Positions 1-7,014 of a stretch of 8,980 nt of DNA are shown piece after piece. Below the pieces are notes generated by a model, which made no database searches, was not told where the DNA came from, and saw only the letters and a list, made by a program, of their open reading frames with translations. This DNA comes from an uncultured bacterium (GTDB taxonomy: Bacteria > Cloacimonadota > Cloacimonadia > Cloacimonadales > Cloacimonadaceae): positions 1 through 8,980 of the forward strand of contig CALDSN010000127.1 of assembly GCA_937924555.1 (NCBI GenBank). The letters are read 5' to 3'. Position 1 is the first letter of the stretch; every line of letters starts with the position of its first letter. The position numbers and the translations under genes are program-made.

Positions 1-344
1 TTTTTACCTATCTGAGGATATGGATTAGTAGCTGCGGGGGGCGTCCACGTTCCACCAAGATATTGATTGTGGCTGTAAGTACCGCTCCAGGAAAACTCCG
101 ATGGGCTATACGTGATTGCGGGATTGGTATTTACCAGTTTGTATGTGCCAGCCACATCGAAATCTAAGCTACTCGTTAACGTTTGACCGGTAGGTTCGTT
201 ATCGATATATACTTCAGCCGGATAGTTTGTGGTTAGCGTTAATATTTTAGGTATCCAACGCGTTTCCACTTCTGTTGCAAATGCACTGCTTAGCAAAATC
301 AGACTAAGCACTAACGACACAATGATAACAAGACAGTTCTTCAT
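1..344 (-). CDS. Secreted protein with PEGA-like segment, 3' end beyond the window
   Basis: An open frame runs from an ATG at 344 to the window edge (114 complete codons, no stop), so only the N-terminal part is visible. The start is supported by AGGAG six bases upstream. Residues 1-23 form a classic signal peptide: Lys near the N-terminus, a hydrophobic core rich in Leu/Val/Ile, and an AFA cleavage site before Thr24. Residues 41-55 (YPAEVYIDNEPTGQT) resemble the beta-hairpin core of PEGA-type surface or periplasmic domains, which carry an xVxIDgexxG pattern. The following residues are rich in Ser, Thr, Tyr and Pro. The protein is therefore probably exported to the periplasm or cell surface. 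It follows the 440-808 gene on the same strand with a 95-bp gap. The function is unknown, and the PEGA resemblance is by eye only. Confidence 0.8.
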   Translation of the reverse strand, partial: MKNCLVIIVSLVLSLILLSSAFATEVETRWIPKILTLTTNYPAEVYIDNEPTGQTLTSSLDFDVAGTYKLVNTNPAITYSPSEFSWSGTYSHNQYLGGTWTPPAATNPYPQIGK

Positions 345-439
345 CTTATCTCCTTTTTTATAGTGTTATTGTTACTTGTTTTGAATACAGGGATTTACAT
401 AGAACGAACACTTGAACTGAATAAACTATATTTGGCATG

Positions 440-808
440 TTATAATCCAGAAGACTTGGTCACATCAATGTTGTTGATATTAAGGTCAGTTATATCTGCA
501 GCTTTTTGTGCAAAGCTTGGATTTACCAAGCGAATCTGTGAAATCAAATAGCCCCGCAATGCATCAATATCATGTATCTCGTCGGCAGATGATATTGCCT
601 TACATTCCCGATACACATTGATGCAGCGACAATTATCTAAAATCACGGCGAAACCATAGCTATCATAATCCTTAAAGGATATTTTTACTGCTTCGCTTAC
701 GCTCACGATGTGAGCCATAATCTCAGGATAACCTTCAATCTTGCTTAGTTCAATATTCGTTTTCATATCCAGCTTTAGCGCAAGATACATGCCAAATTCA
801 GGTGCCAC
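440..808 (-). CDS. Small hypothetical protein, start uncertain
   Basis: This frame encodes up to 122 residues from a GTG at 808, with an in-frame stop a few codons further upstream (near 829). Neither the GTG at 808 nor the in-frame ATG at 766 (which would give 108 residues) has a good ribosome binding site. The start is therefore uncertain, and a decayed 5' end is possible. The product is soluble-looking, with no signal peptide or membrane segment. It alternates charged and hydrophobic stretches, and a Cys-x-Cys pair lies in the middle (DNCRCINVYREC). I do not recognise the family. The protein-like composition and lack of a competing frame favour a real gene, but the absence of a ribosome binding site lowers confidence. 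Confidence 0.5.
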   Translation of the reverse strand: MAPEFGMYLALKLDMKTNIELSKIEGYPEIMAHIVSVSEAVKISFKDYDSYGFAVILDNCRCINVYRECKAISSADEIHDIDALRGYLISQIRLVNPSFAQKAADITDLNINNIDVTKSSGL

Positions 809-888
809 TCGTAGATATGGCGCATCTTATTGCAATACAGCGAGATGAAGGGGAGTGATTATGGATTGTTTGGCATAATGCTAATGGG

Positions 889-926
889 TCACAAGCTCAT
901 TTTGACTGGTCAATTTGAGCCTGTGA
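889..926. repeat. 38-bp imperfect palindrome
   Basis: The outer arms are TCACA (889-893) and TGTGA (922-926). The inner arms are GCTCA..TTGAC (895-906) and GTCAA..TGAGC (909-920). Of 19 facing positions 15 are complementary; the mismatches are at 894/921, 900/915, 901/914 and the central 907/908. No T-run follows on either strand, so it is not a standard terminator. It could be an operator for a dimeric regulator or a recombination site. Confidence 0.5.
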
Positions 927-940
927 GCCATTTATGAGCC
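916..940 (+). repeat. Three TGAGCC direct repeats
   Basis: TGAGCC occurs at 916-921, 924-929 and 935-940. The first copy overlaps the right arm of the 889-926 palindrome. Spacing between starts is 8 and 11 bp. They may be protein-binding sites or degenerate repeats; there is no further support. Confidence 0.35.
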
Positions 941-1163
941 TTTGTGGTTTTGGAAACCTTTCCAGTAGTGCATTGCTGCACAAACAATGTTTCGCACCGT
1001 TAGTGTCGGCCCGAAATTATCCCTAGCTTAGCCCAGGATTAGCTCAAAACATAAGCATGTCAAACCCTAAACATGTAGAAGTCTTAAGTCACCGATTCTG
1101 CAGAATACATGTTCAGTAGCAATTAGGTGATCAGGATGGCAACGATAAGTTTTAATCAGTAAC

Positions 1164-3272
1164 TTATGGGTTTCTTAGCTTCTTATACTTTCTCTTAAAG
1201 GTGGAATAGGGTATTCCCAAGTTTCTCGCAGCCTGAGTCTGATTACCATTACATGCCTTTAGTTCGGAGAGCAGAGCGTTCTCTTCGATGTTTTGCAGCT
1301 TGTTGCCGTGAGGGGTATCTTTGTGTTTTATAACGCAGCATTCAGTTGGCATCTGGCAGGCAAAATCTGCCATACTAAGTTTGTTACCGTTTAGGAAGAT
1401 CATCACGCGTTCGATTATATTCCGCAGTTCCCGCACATTTCCGGGAAATGAATACTCGCAAAGCCAATTCAGCAGAGCTTTATCATAGCTGGGCACCGCT
1501 TTATTCATGCGATTTGCATATTCGGTCAGATAGTAGTTCAGTAGTGGCTCAATATCATCCTTTCGCTCACGCAAGGGAGGGATAAAAATTTCCAAAGTAT
1601 TTATACGATACATCAGATCCACTCGGAACATATTCTCAGAGATTAGTTCCGAAATCTTCCGATTTGTTGCAGACACCAACCGAAAGTTTACCGGGACATC
1701 TTTATTAGAGCCTAACCTCTTGATCTGATGCGTTTCCAGCACGCGCAGGAGTTTGGATTGCAGAAGCATTGGCATGTCACCGATTTCATCCAGGAACAAA
1801 GTTCCATTATCTGCTTCTTCCAGGATTCCGGACTTAGAGTTCAGTGCTCCGGTGAAGGCTCCCCGAACATAACCAAAAAACTCACTTTCTGCCATGCTTT
1901 CTGGAATGGAGCAGCAATTAACATCTACAAAGCGACCTTTGTTTAAAGGATCAGAATAGTGGATTAACCGGGCAACGATTTCTTTCCCGACTCCACTTTC
2001 ACCGGTAATCAAGACTCTTGTATCCTTGTGCATGGCAGCTTCCATTGCCAGCCTCTTAACCTCTCTGATGCTACTGCTAACACCCACAAATCCTGTATTC
2101 ATAGTTTTTTTCAATTCTTCGGTAATCAAGGATTTCTCATGCTGCAGGCAACTCGCTTGCAAGGAGGATTTTTCATATTTCTTTTGCAGTTCACTTAATT
2201 GAACACTAAGATCTTGCTGAAACACTTCCTCTTTTACTTGATCATATTTAACCCGGTAATCTAAAGCAGTTTTGTATTCGCTTTTAGCTATATAGATATC
2301 ACTCAGCAAGAGATAGCAGTCTTTGATTTCGGCTTTTGCCCCAGTCTTTGTGGAGGTTTCTAAACTCTTAGAAATCTCTGCCAAAGCCTCATCATACTTT
2401 CCCTGTTTGAAATAAACAGTTCCTACATGTTTGAGGATGGGAGCTTGATAATGATATTGATCAGTTCGTTCCATGATGCTCAAAGCTTCCAAATAGTATT
2501 TCAGGGCACCATCCAGATTATTTGCATCTTCCAGACAGCCCCCCAAATTGTTCAACAACACAACTCTAAGATAAACCGGGGTGCTATCGTCCATCAGTGC
2601 CAGGGCTTTTAAATAGTATTCTTGGGCTTTGTCAGGATCGCTTTCGCTATGTGTAACGCCCAGATTCATTAAAGTGGAAATCTGCCCGGGGATGTTTCCT
2701 CGTCTTTCTTTTAGCTGCAATGTATTCTCCAAGTATTGGAGCGATTTCTCCGGTTGATGCAATTGCCCATAGATCACTCCACAGCATTCAATTGCGCTTT
2801 CGTAGGAGAGCCATGCACCGGCATTGTTTTCTTTTTGCATAAGTTCCTGGTTCCGATCATAGATGTCCAGAGCCTTACTCAGGTGCTTCAGGCTAATATC
2901 ATAAACTCCTCTGTGCCGATTCAAGAGTCCGATATCCGTCTCCACTTCTGCAATGCCCAGTTCCGAGTTCATGTCCTGATAAATCTGTAGTGCTTGTAAA
3001 TGTGTTTCCTCGGCTTTTTCAAATTCATCGATCATTGCATAGCACTTACCCAGAAAACTTAGGTTTTTCGCCAGCTTTCCAATCATCTTTTGTTTGGAAA
3101 GATGGGGTATTAATGATCGTGCGTAAATTGTACATTGGGAAAATTCTCGCTTATTATGATAGAATCCGATAAGTCTCTCGTAGCATAGGATGATCGCATC
3201 ACTGTCTTCTCTTAATAAAGCCTTATCAAGGGCTTGCTGAAGAGATTCAACCCCTTTTTCTTTGGTCATCAT
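1164..3272 (-). CDS. Sigma-54-dependent transcriptional activator with N-terminal TPR sensor
   Basis: This is a bacterial enhancer-binding protein that uses ATP hydrolysis to open RNA polymerase-sigma-54 promoters. I chose the ATG pair at 3272/3269 because AGGAGA lies just upstream; a start at 3338 would add 22 residues but has no good ribosome binding site. In the 702-residue form, residues about 45-345 are tetratricopeptide repeats (for example NNLGGCLEDANNLDGALKYY). A coiled coil spans about 341-390. The AAA+ domain has Walker A GESGVGKE (424-431), the sigma-54-contacting GAFTGA loop (471-476), Walker B GTLFLDEIGD (490-499), sensor I SATN, an arginine-finger segment FRVDLMYRIN (549-558) and sensor II PGNVRELRN (610-618). 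A Fis-type helix-turn-helix ends the protein (about 675-698). All key motifs are intact. It has no receiver, GAF or PAS domain, so the TPR array is the likely signal or partner sensor. Its targets are unknown. Confidence 0.95.
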   Translation of the reverse strand: MMTKEKGVESLQQALDKALLREDSDAIILCYERLIGFYHNKREFSQCTIYARSLIPHLSKQKMIGKLAKNLSFLGKCYAMIDEFEKAEETHLQALQIYQDMNSELGIAEVETDIGLLNRHRGVYDISLKHLSKALDIYDRNQELMQKENNAGAWLSYESAIECCGVIYGQLHQPEKSLQYLENTLQLKERRGNIPGQISTLMNLGVTHSESDPDKAQEYYLKALALMDDSTPVYLRVVLLNNLGGCLEDANNLDGALKYYLEALSIMERTDQYHYQAPILKHVGTVYFKQGKYDEALAEISKSLETSTKTGAKAEIKDCYLLLSDIYIAKSEYKTALDYRVKYDQVKEEVFQQDLSVQLSELQKKYEKSSLQASCLQHEKSLITEELKKTMNTGFVGVSSSIREVKRLAMEAAMHKDTRVLITGESGVGKEIVARLIHYSDPLNKGRFVDVNCCSIPESMAESEFFGYVRGAFTGALNSKSGILEEADNGTLFLDEIGDMPMLLQSKLLRVLETHQIKRLGSNKDVPVNFRLVSATNRKISELISENMFRVDLMYRINTLEIFIPPLRERKDDIEPLLNYYLTEYANRMNKAVPSYDKALLNWLCEYSFPGNVRELRNIIERVMIFLNGNKLSMADFACQMPTECCVIKHKDTPHGNKLQNIEENALLSELKACNGNQTQAARNLGIPYSTFKRKYKKLRNP

Positions 3273-3469
3273 TTGTCTCCTGTAGCCAAATACTTTGCCG
3301 GTATGATGGATGATCACGCTATTTCTGGCTTTAGTCATGATATTGAACGAATAGGATTTCCCTTCAAAGGGATGGTAACAAACTCATAATGATACATCAT
3401 AACATGAGCAGCTTCCATAGCAGATCACCAACGCTCACACTCAAGCTATGAAAAAATTATCATCATAAT

Positions 3470-3476
3470 CTGTCAA
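3470..3476 (-). promoter_or_regulatory. Putative -35 element (TTGACAG) for the activator gene
   Basis: TTGACAG reads toward the sigma-54 activator gene, about 200 bases upstream of its preferred start. A 17-bp spacer leads to TTTCAT (3448-3453), which matches four of six positions of a TATAAT -10 box. The same heptamer precedes three other genes in this window. Confidence 0.4.
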
Positions 3477-3567
3477 TTCATTTCAGAATAAACGTCCTTA
3501 CTGATCTTGCTAAAACAAACACAAGCGAATCCTGTATGCCGGGTTGGATGGAGGTAGAAAAACATGT

Positions 3568-4035
3568 TTATATCTCGTGATTCAGGCTTTCCCAGGCAGT
3601 TACTTTTTTTAGCCATGCGCACTGAATACAAGCGCTGACCCTGCGCATGGGGGAATCAAGATTTATAATATCCTCTCTACTTACATTGCGTAAATCTACG
3701 AGCTCCGGATTTGCCCTCGCCCAGTTCCACATACACTTTACGAACAACGCTTTGGCAGGTGGCGGTTGCTTGCTTACTCCCCCACTCCGGCTCCGGTTTT
3801 CCATCGCATTGCGCAGGGAGTATTTCTTCCAATCCTGCCGATAAGCTTCACTCGATAGCAAATACAAAGCATTGAGGTTGTTATTTATCTCCCGCATCCG
3901 GATGTGGTTATCCGTCAGCTTGGGATATGTGAAGATGCGGTTATGGCACAACTTGTAGTTAAAATAGCTGCTAAACACCATATTCCCCAGCTTCCCGGAG
4001 TACCCACGCAAGTTGTATTTAAGCCCTACTCTCAC
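3568..4035 (-). CDS. SGK-family small protein of unknown function (copy A)
   Basis: The product has 155 residues and starts at a GTG with AAGGA six bases upstream; an overlapping ATGTGA at 4037 is not a usable start. I do not recognise a named family, but it is clearly a paralogue of the protein at 7184-7630. SGK occurs at residues 13-15 of both, YP-x-LT-x-NH at 37-44 of both, and Met at 47 of both. Both also share a C-terminal pattern PEL..L....RE[DE]I, then basic residues, L.KV, and an ending L[ND][HN][EQ]I. Copy A has an extra Arg/Lys/Pro-rich central segment (about 78-94). It has no signal peptide or membrane segment. The SGKxGNxV pattern recalls the N-termini of small proteins of the DUF6266 type, but this is a weak resemblance. 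It lies 74 bp downstream of the endonuclease on the same strand and may be co-transcribed with it. Confidence 0.85.
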   Translation of the reverse strand: MRVGLKYNLRGYSGKLGNMVFSSYFNYKLCHNRIFTYPKLTDNHIRMREINNNLNALYLLSSEAYRQDWKKYSLRNAMENRSRSGGVSKQPPPAKALFVKCMWNWARANPELVDLRNVSREDIINLDSPMRRVSACIQCAWLKKVTAWESLNHEI

Positions 4036-4079
4036 ATTTGATCCTTGAGCTCATCCAACGATAGCGTAAAAACCTACAC

Positions 4080-4093
4080 AGCATCTAGATGCT
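4080..4093. repeat. Perfect 14-bp palindrome between endonuclease and SGK copy A
   Basis: AGCATCTAGATGCT is a perfect palindrome about 17 bases past the endonuclease stop. On the minus strand a TTTTT run follows after several bases, so it might act as a weak terminator or attenuator. The stem is short and the T-run is not adjacent, so this is uncertain. Confidence 0.35.
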
Positions 4094-4109
4094 TTCACAA
4101 GTTTGGAAT

Positions 4110-4889
4110 TTAAGACTGTGTCCTTTGTACAAAACGAGCAAAATAGGCATCAATCTCTGGTCTTAGTTCTATGCCAACTCGTTCAAATACATCAAGGAGG
4201 GCTTCGTAAGCACCTTCTCCGCCAACAAAATCCCAAAACTCTTTGGCTACTTTCAGCTCATTATCTAAATCCAACATACCTCGCATAGTCCATCTGTTAT
4301 AAGGCTGTGGCTCATACGGATTGTAGGGAATGGCTATAAGGGTTTGAACATCAGCATCAGGATTACCTGCAAGAACCGCAGCAACCCATTCTAACAAGGT
4401 TCGTTTAAATTCTTTAAAACCACCTGCATTTGGCTTAGCTGTTTTAATGTCTATAAGATACATAGTGCCAGTATTGGATACAAGCTTTAAATCAACCTTC
4501 GTGGGCTTAACTTTCTGCATTGTTCCCGATGTGCACACTCTGCGAATGGCTTCAATTTCATCTTGTTTATTTGGGCTCGAAACGGCTATTGATAGGCTAT
4601 CCATGATATCCTGAATAACCCTATGCGCTTCTGAAGAAATCATATTACCAGCTACTTGTTGAGACTGAGCACTAACGTAACAATCCCCAGCCAGTGCTTT
4701 CGCTACAGGTTCAAAAATACTCGTGCCAAAGTTTGTGTTTAGGGAATGGATAAAGGAGTAAAGAGCAAGCCTATCTTTGCCTAATAGCCGTGTATGAAAG
4801 GGCATGATTGCCGGTTCAGGTTTGTAATTCTGAAACTTCTGTTGTAGGCTTCTTTTTAGCACTAATGTTATTGAGTCTTTGTTAAACAT
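4110..4889 (-). CDS. TdeIII-family type II restriction endonuclease (predicted GGNCC)
   Basis: The 259-residue product resembles the TdeIII family of type II restriction enzymes, whose namesake cuts GGNCC. Recognisable family stretches are HTRLLGKDRLALYSFIHSLN (32-51), FGTSIFEPVA (54-63), the catalytic region and AIPYNPYEP..YNRWT (186-201). The nuclease core looks like PD-(D/E)xK, with Asp133 in KVDLK and Asp147-Ile-Lys149 in IDIKTAK as probable metal-binding and catalytic residues; Glu112 may be a further acid. GAGGAG lies three bases before the ATG. The gene sits 47 bp downstream of a DNA methyltransferase gene on the same strand, the usual arrangement in which the protective enzyme is made first. 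No frameshift or lost motif is visible, so it is probably active. The family call is from memory of the motifs; the depletion of GGNCC in the window supports the specificity. Confidence 0.88.
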   Translation of the reverse strand: MFNKDSITLVLKRSLQQKFQNYKPEPAIMPFHTRLLGKDRLALYSFIHSLNTNFGTSIFEPVAKALAGDCYVSAQSQQVAGNMISSEAHRVIQDIMDSLSIAVSSPNKQDEIEAIRRVCTSGTMQKVKPTKVDLKLVSNTGTMYLIDIKTAKPNAGGFKEFKRTLLEWVAAVLAGNPDADVQTLIAIPYNPYEPQPYNRWTMRGMLDLDNELKVAKEFWDFVGGEGAYEALLDVFERVGIELRPEIDAYFARFVQRTQS

Positions 4890-4936
4890 AAACTCCTCTT
4901 ATTTCGTTATTAAATATAGCGATCCCTAGTTCCATA

Positions 4937-6559
4937 TCAAGATATCTCTTTCAAATGGAATATTATCTCCGAATAAGCACCTTTATCTTTTTCAGTGCGG
5001 TTCAGAACCGGACGTTTATATTGATTTACTATCTTCATTCCAGCGTTTTCTGCTATTCTGGGGTACATATTGTATTTATCATTAGCCACCAAGAACACAT
5101 CATAATCCTCTGCCAGATACTTCTTGCAGTTTATCAGGACTTCACTAATGCCTTTTATGTAGCTTTCTTTTGCTTCTCTTCCTTGCCCCTTGAAGAGGGG
5201 ACCAATCTCAAGCTCATCATTTCTGGGGAAGCCAAACAGGTCATAAGCATAGGCGTGCTGTTCGTGATAGTCAATCAACCCTACGTATGGAGGTGAAGAA
5301 AAGATACCTTTTATCTTCTTAGCACCAATCAACTCAGCTAAACTGGGATTATCTCGCTGAACCTCTGAAGCAATATCAATAGTCCTGCTATCCCCCACCA
5401 AGCAAACCTGCTCGGTATTTGTCCGCAACCTATTGAACTGATACAACCTGTTCATGGTGTCTTTCGTATAGGTTGTCCACCATTTCAGGATAGAGAATAT
5501 CGGTTTGCATATCTTTCCATGTTTGGAGCAATAGTAGGTTGCATAGACTGGCTCGATCAACGTTGCCAAGTCTGCGTGAGTGGTAGCCCTGCAACTCCTG
5601 ATGGTTCTGCTTAGGATGATACTGATAATGTTCTTCGTGTCGGGATTGCTAATCTTCTGGATTTCCCCATACACAAATTGAATCTCTTCTCTAACATGCT
5701 GCGAATACCATTTATCCAAGAAAGAACTACCGCTATCCTGCTTTAAACGAATGTCGTATGCTTCCACCAATTTCCGAAACTCAACGGCAAACTCAGCTTC
5801 TTTTTCTGCCCCATAGATTGCTTCTTGCACCAAACCCCGTCTTAGATTATACTTGTATTCCGGCACGGGGAAGTATTTGTTATTGAAAGCCTGTAGTTTA
5901 GCTAATAGCTGTTGCTCAAACTCCAATACGTGAGAATCCCACAGATACGAATTCAATTCATTGGTTATTCTTCGAATCTCTCTCTGTACATCTTCAAGAT
6001 TATAGCTCGTTACCTTGGAGTTGCCAATCATAGCATTAAAGGAGGAAACATCAATACCAATAGCGTTCAAACCAAGCTCATTGGCTTGCACGAGGGTTGT
6101 TCCACTACCCGAAAAGGGATCAAGAACGATATCCCCTCTTTGGAAAAAGGCTCGAGTCTTAAAAGTATCTATATGGCTATCAAGGAAATACTCTACCAAC
6201 TGGGGGATAAACTTCCCCTTGTAAGGATGAAGTCTGTGAACATGCTTTGTGGTTTCAGCTTCTTTGTATTGGTCGAAAGAAAGTGCCCAGTTCAAATCGC
6301 TACCAAGTTCTTTTTTCCAAGCTGTCTCTTTAGTATGGGTGTGTTGTTGGTAATATTGCTTTAACTCGCTTAGAGATATGAGGACGTTACCATTGGCACC
6401 GAATCTTTTTACCCGCCCATACTGTACCAAATAACTGATGTTGGAAGTGGTTACATTCTTTGCAAGTAATTCTGAGGCAAGCTTGCTCGCCTCAGAGATG
6501 CTTATCAAATCCTTCGGCTCTGAAGTGGACATGTCCCCATAATATACGCTTGATTCCAT
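4937..6559 (-). CDS. Type II DNA methyltransferase (N4-cytosine/N6-adenine class), restriction-modification partner
   Basis: The 540-residue enzyme should methylate the site cut by the downstream endonuclease, using S-adenosylmethionine. Residues about 17-72 look like a MerR/excisionase-style helix-turn-helix (ISISEASKLASELL, then a VKRFG turn and ISLSELKQYY). Residues 108-127 contain a HPYKGKFIP motif, as in motif X regions. Motif I is DPFSGSGTT (147-155) and the catalytic motif IV is SPPY (422-425) followed by LIDY; SPPY favours N4-cytosine methylation. Motif I preceding IV with a long insert (about 180-415) suggests the target-recognition domain lies between them, an alpha-like order. The insert has Cys323, His328, Cys344, His347 and Cys351, a possible metal site. 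The start at 6559 has an AAGAGA-type ribosome binding site; an internal ATG nine codons later is less well placed. Sampled GC is lower than in the plus-strand genes, consistent with transfer. Confidence 0.93.
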   Translation of the reverse strand: MESSVYYGDMSTSEPKDLISISEASKLASELLAKNVTTSNISYLVQYGRVKRFGANGNVLISLSELKQYYQQHTHTKETAWKKELGSDLNWALSFDQYKEAETTKHVHRLHPYKGKFIPQLVEYFLDSHIDTFKTRAFFQRGDIVLDPFSGSGTTLVQANELGLNAIGIDVSSFNAMIGNSKVTSYNLEDVQREIRRITNELNSYLWDSHVLEFEQQLLAKLQAFNNKYFPVPEYKYNLRRGLVQEAIYGAEKEAEFAVEFRKLVEAYDIRLKQDSGSSFLDKWYSQHVREEIQFVYGEIQKISNPDTKNIISIILSRTIRSCRATTHADLATLIEPVYATYYCSKHGKICKPIFSILKWWTTYTKDTMNRLYQFNRLRTNTEQVCLVGDSRTIDIASEVQRDNPSLAELIGAKKIKGIFSSPPYVGLIDYHEQHAYAYDLFGFPRNDELEIGPLFKGQGREAKESYIKGISEVLINCKKYLAEDYDVFLVANDKYNMYPRIAENAGMKIVNQYKRPVLNRTEKDKGAYSEIIFHLKEIS

Positions 6560-6570
6560 CGCTTATCTCT

Positions 6571-6611
6571 TTGCTCTCTTTGCTTGGTTTGCTCGTTTCA
6601 TTGCTCTCTTT
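6571..6611 (-). repeat. 11-bp direct repeats before the methyltransferase start
   Basis: TTGCTCTCTTT (plus strand) occurs at 6571-6581 and again at 6601-6611, exactly 30 bp apart, about three helical turns. Shorter TTTGCTT/TTTGCTC echoes lie between. A third TTGCTCTCT occurs at 7137-7145, before SGK copy B. The position, 12-52 bases upstream of the methyltransferase ATG, would suit a repressor or translational control site. Confidence 0.5.
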
Positions 6612-6667
6612 TAATAACTACATCTATGTGGTTTATGTATGATTGTAAAGAAACCAGTGTGCACTTT

Positions 6668-6674
6668 CTGTCAA
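6668..6674 (-). promoter_or_regulatory. Putative -35 element (TTGACAG) for the restriction-modification operon
   Basis: TTGACAG points toward the methyltransferase gene, about 110 bases upstream of its ATG. No good -10 box lies 16-18 bp on; TACAAT (6642-6647) matches well but at a 21-bp spacing. The direct repeats at 6571-6611 would lie downstream of the start site, in the leader. Confidence 0.4.
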
Positions 6675-6736
6675 CACAAATCTATCGTAGTTATGTGGTA
6701 TTAGGTATAGATTTCTTGAGCTATAGGCTCTCTAAT

Positions 6737-6755
6737 TCCAGCATAAATTGCTGGA
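6737..6755. repeat. Short hairpin TCCAGCA/TGCTGGA
   Basis: A perfect 7-bp inverted repeat (6737-6743 and 6749-6755) with a 5-base loop lies upstream of the methyltransferase promoter candidate. There is no T-run, so it is not a terminator. It may be an operator. Confidence 0.35.
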
Positions 6756-6883
6756 GTCTGCTAACCATTGTTCACCCATTTATAGGTGGTTAATCACTCC
6801 AATATCATCTTAATATCCAATATTTCTGCTCTAGTTCTATACTTTTTGCTAATGTTTTTGTCTATTCATGGCATAAATATCAG

Positions 6884-6909
6884 ATAAACTCCAACCATAA
6901 ACTCCAACC
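6884..6909. repeat. Perfect tandem duplication of 13 bp
   Basis: ATAAACTCCAACC occurs twice back to back (6884-6896, 6897-6909), and AGATAA follows as a partial echo of the sequence that precedes the first copy. It looks like a recent slippage duplication. Confidence 0.6.
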
Positions 6910-6980
6910 AGATAAGTCCCTCTCTTTTCTCTCTCATCCATCTCTCAACAAACTAACTGCTGTAACACAATAATACCGAG

Positions 6981-7014
6981 ACCACGCCGCAAATCCGCCA
7001 CAATGCGGCGTGGT
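6981..7014. repeat. GC-rich hairpin with perfect 11-bp arms
   Basis: ACCACGCCGCA (6981-6991) is exactly inverted at 7004-7014, with a 12-base loop. It is the strongest stem in the window outside the terminator. No T-run follows on either strand. It lies about 40 bases upstream of the rightward TTGACAG motif, and its right arm overlaps the first of three 11-bp phased repeats. Confidence 0.6.

Larger units (their letters stand above)
809..1163. other. Gene-free stretch between regulator and hypothetical gene
   Basis: I see no convincing coding frame in these 355 bases. The stretch holds the 3' flank of the sigma-54 activator gene, with no obvious hairpin plus T-run terminator. It also holds a 38-bp imperfect palindrome (889-926), three TGAGCC copies (916-940), a 14-bp palindrome TGGAAACCTTTCCA (951-964) and a short GTGCA/TGCAC hairpin (968-981). 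The crowding of inverted repeats within 100 bases suggests a regulatory or recombination site rather than plain spacer DNA. Confidence 0.5.

Noticed and set aside
441..446. Plus-strand TATAAT-like -10 box
   Set aside because: No plus-strand gene lies downstream and no -35 partner is present at the right distance.
3360..3371. CCCTT/AAGGG inverted repeat upstream of the activator gene
   Set aside because: The stem is only five bases with a 2-base loop, and nothing else supports an operator.
5912..6364. 150-codon frame on the plus strand inside the methyltransferase gene
   Set aside because: It overlaps motif I of a well-supported enzyme on the other strand and has no recognisable protein features.
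6981..7014. Intrinsic terminator at the GC-rich hairpin
   Set aside because: Neither strand has a T-run after the stem, and it does not closely follow any gene end.
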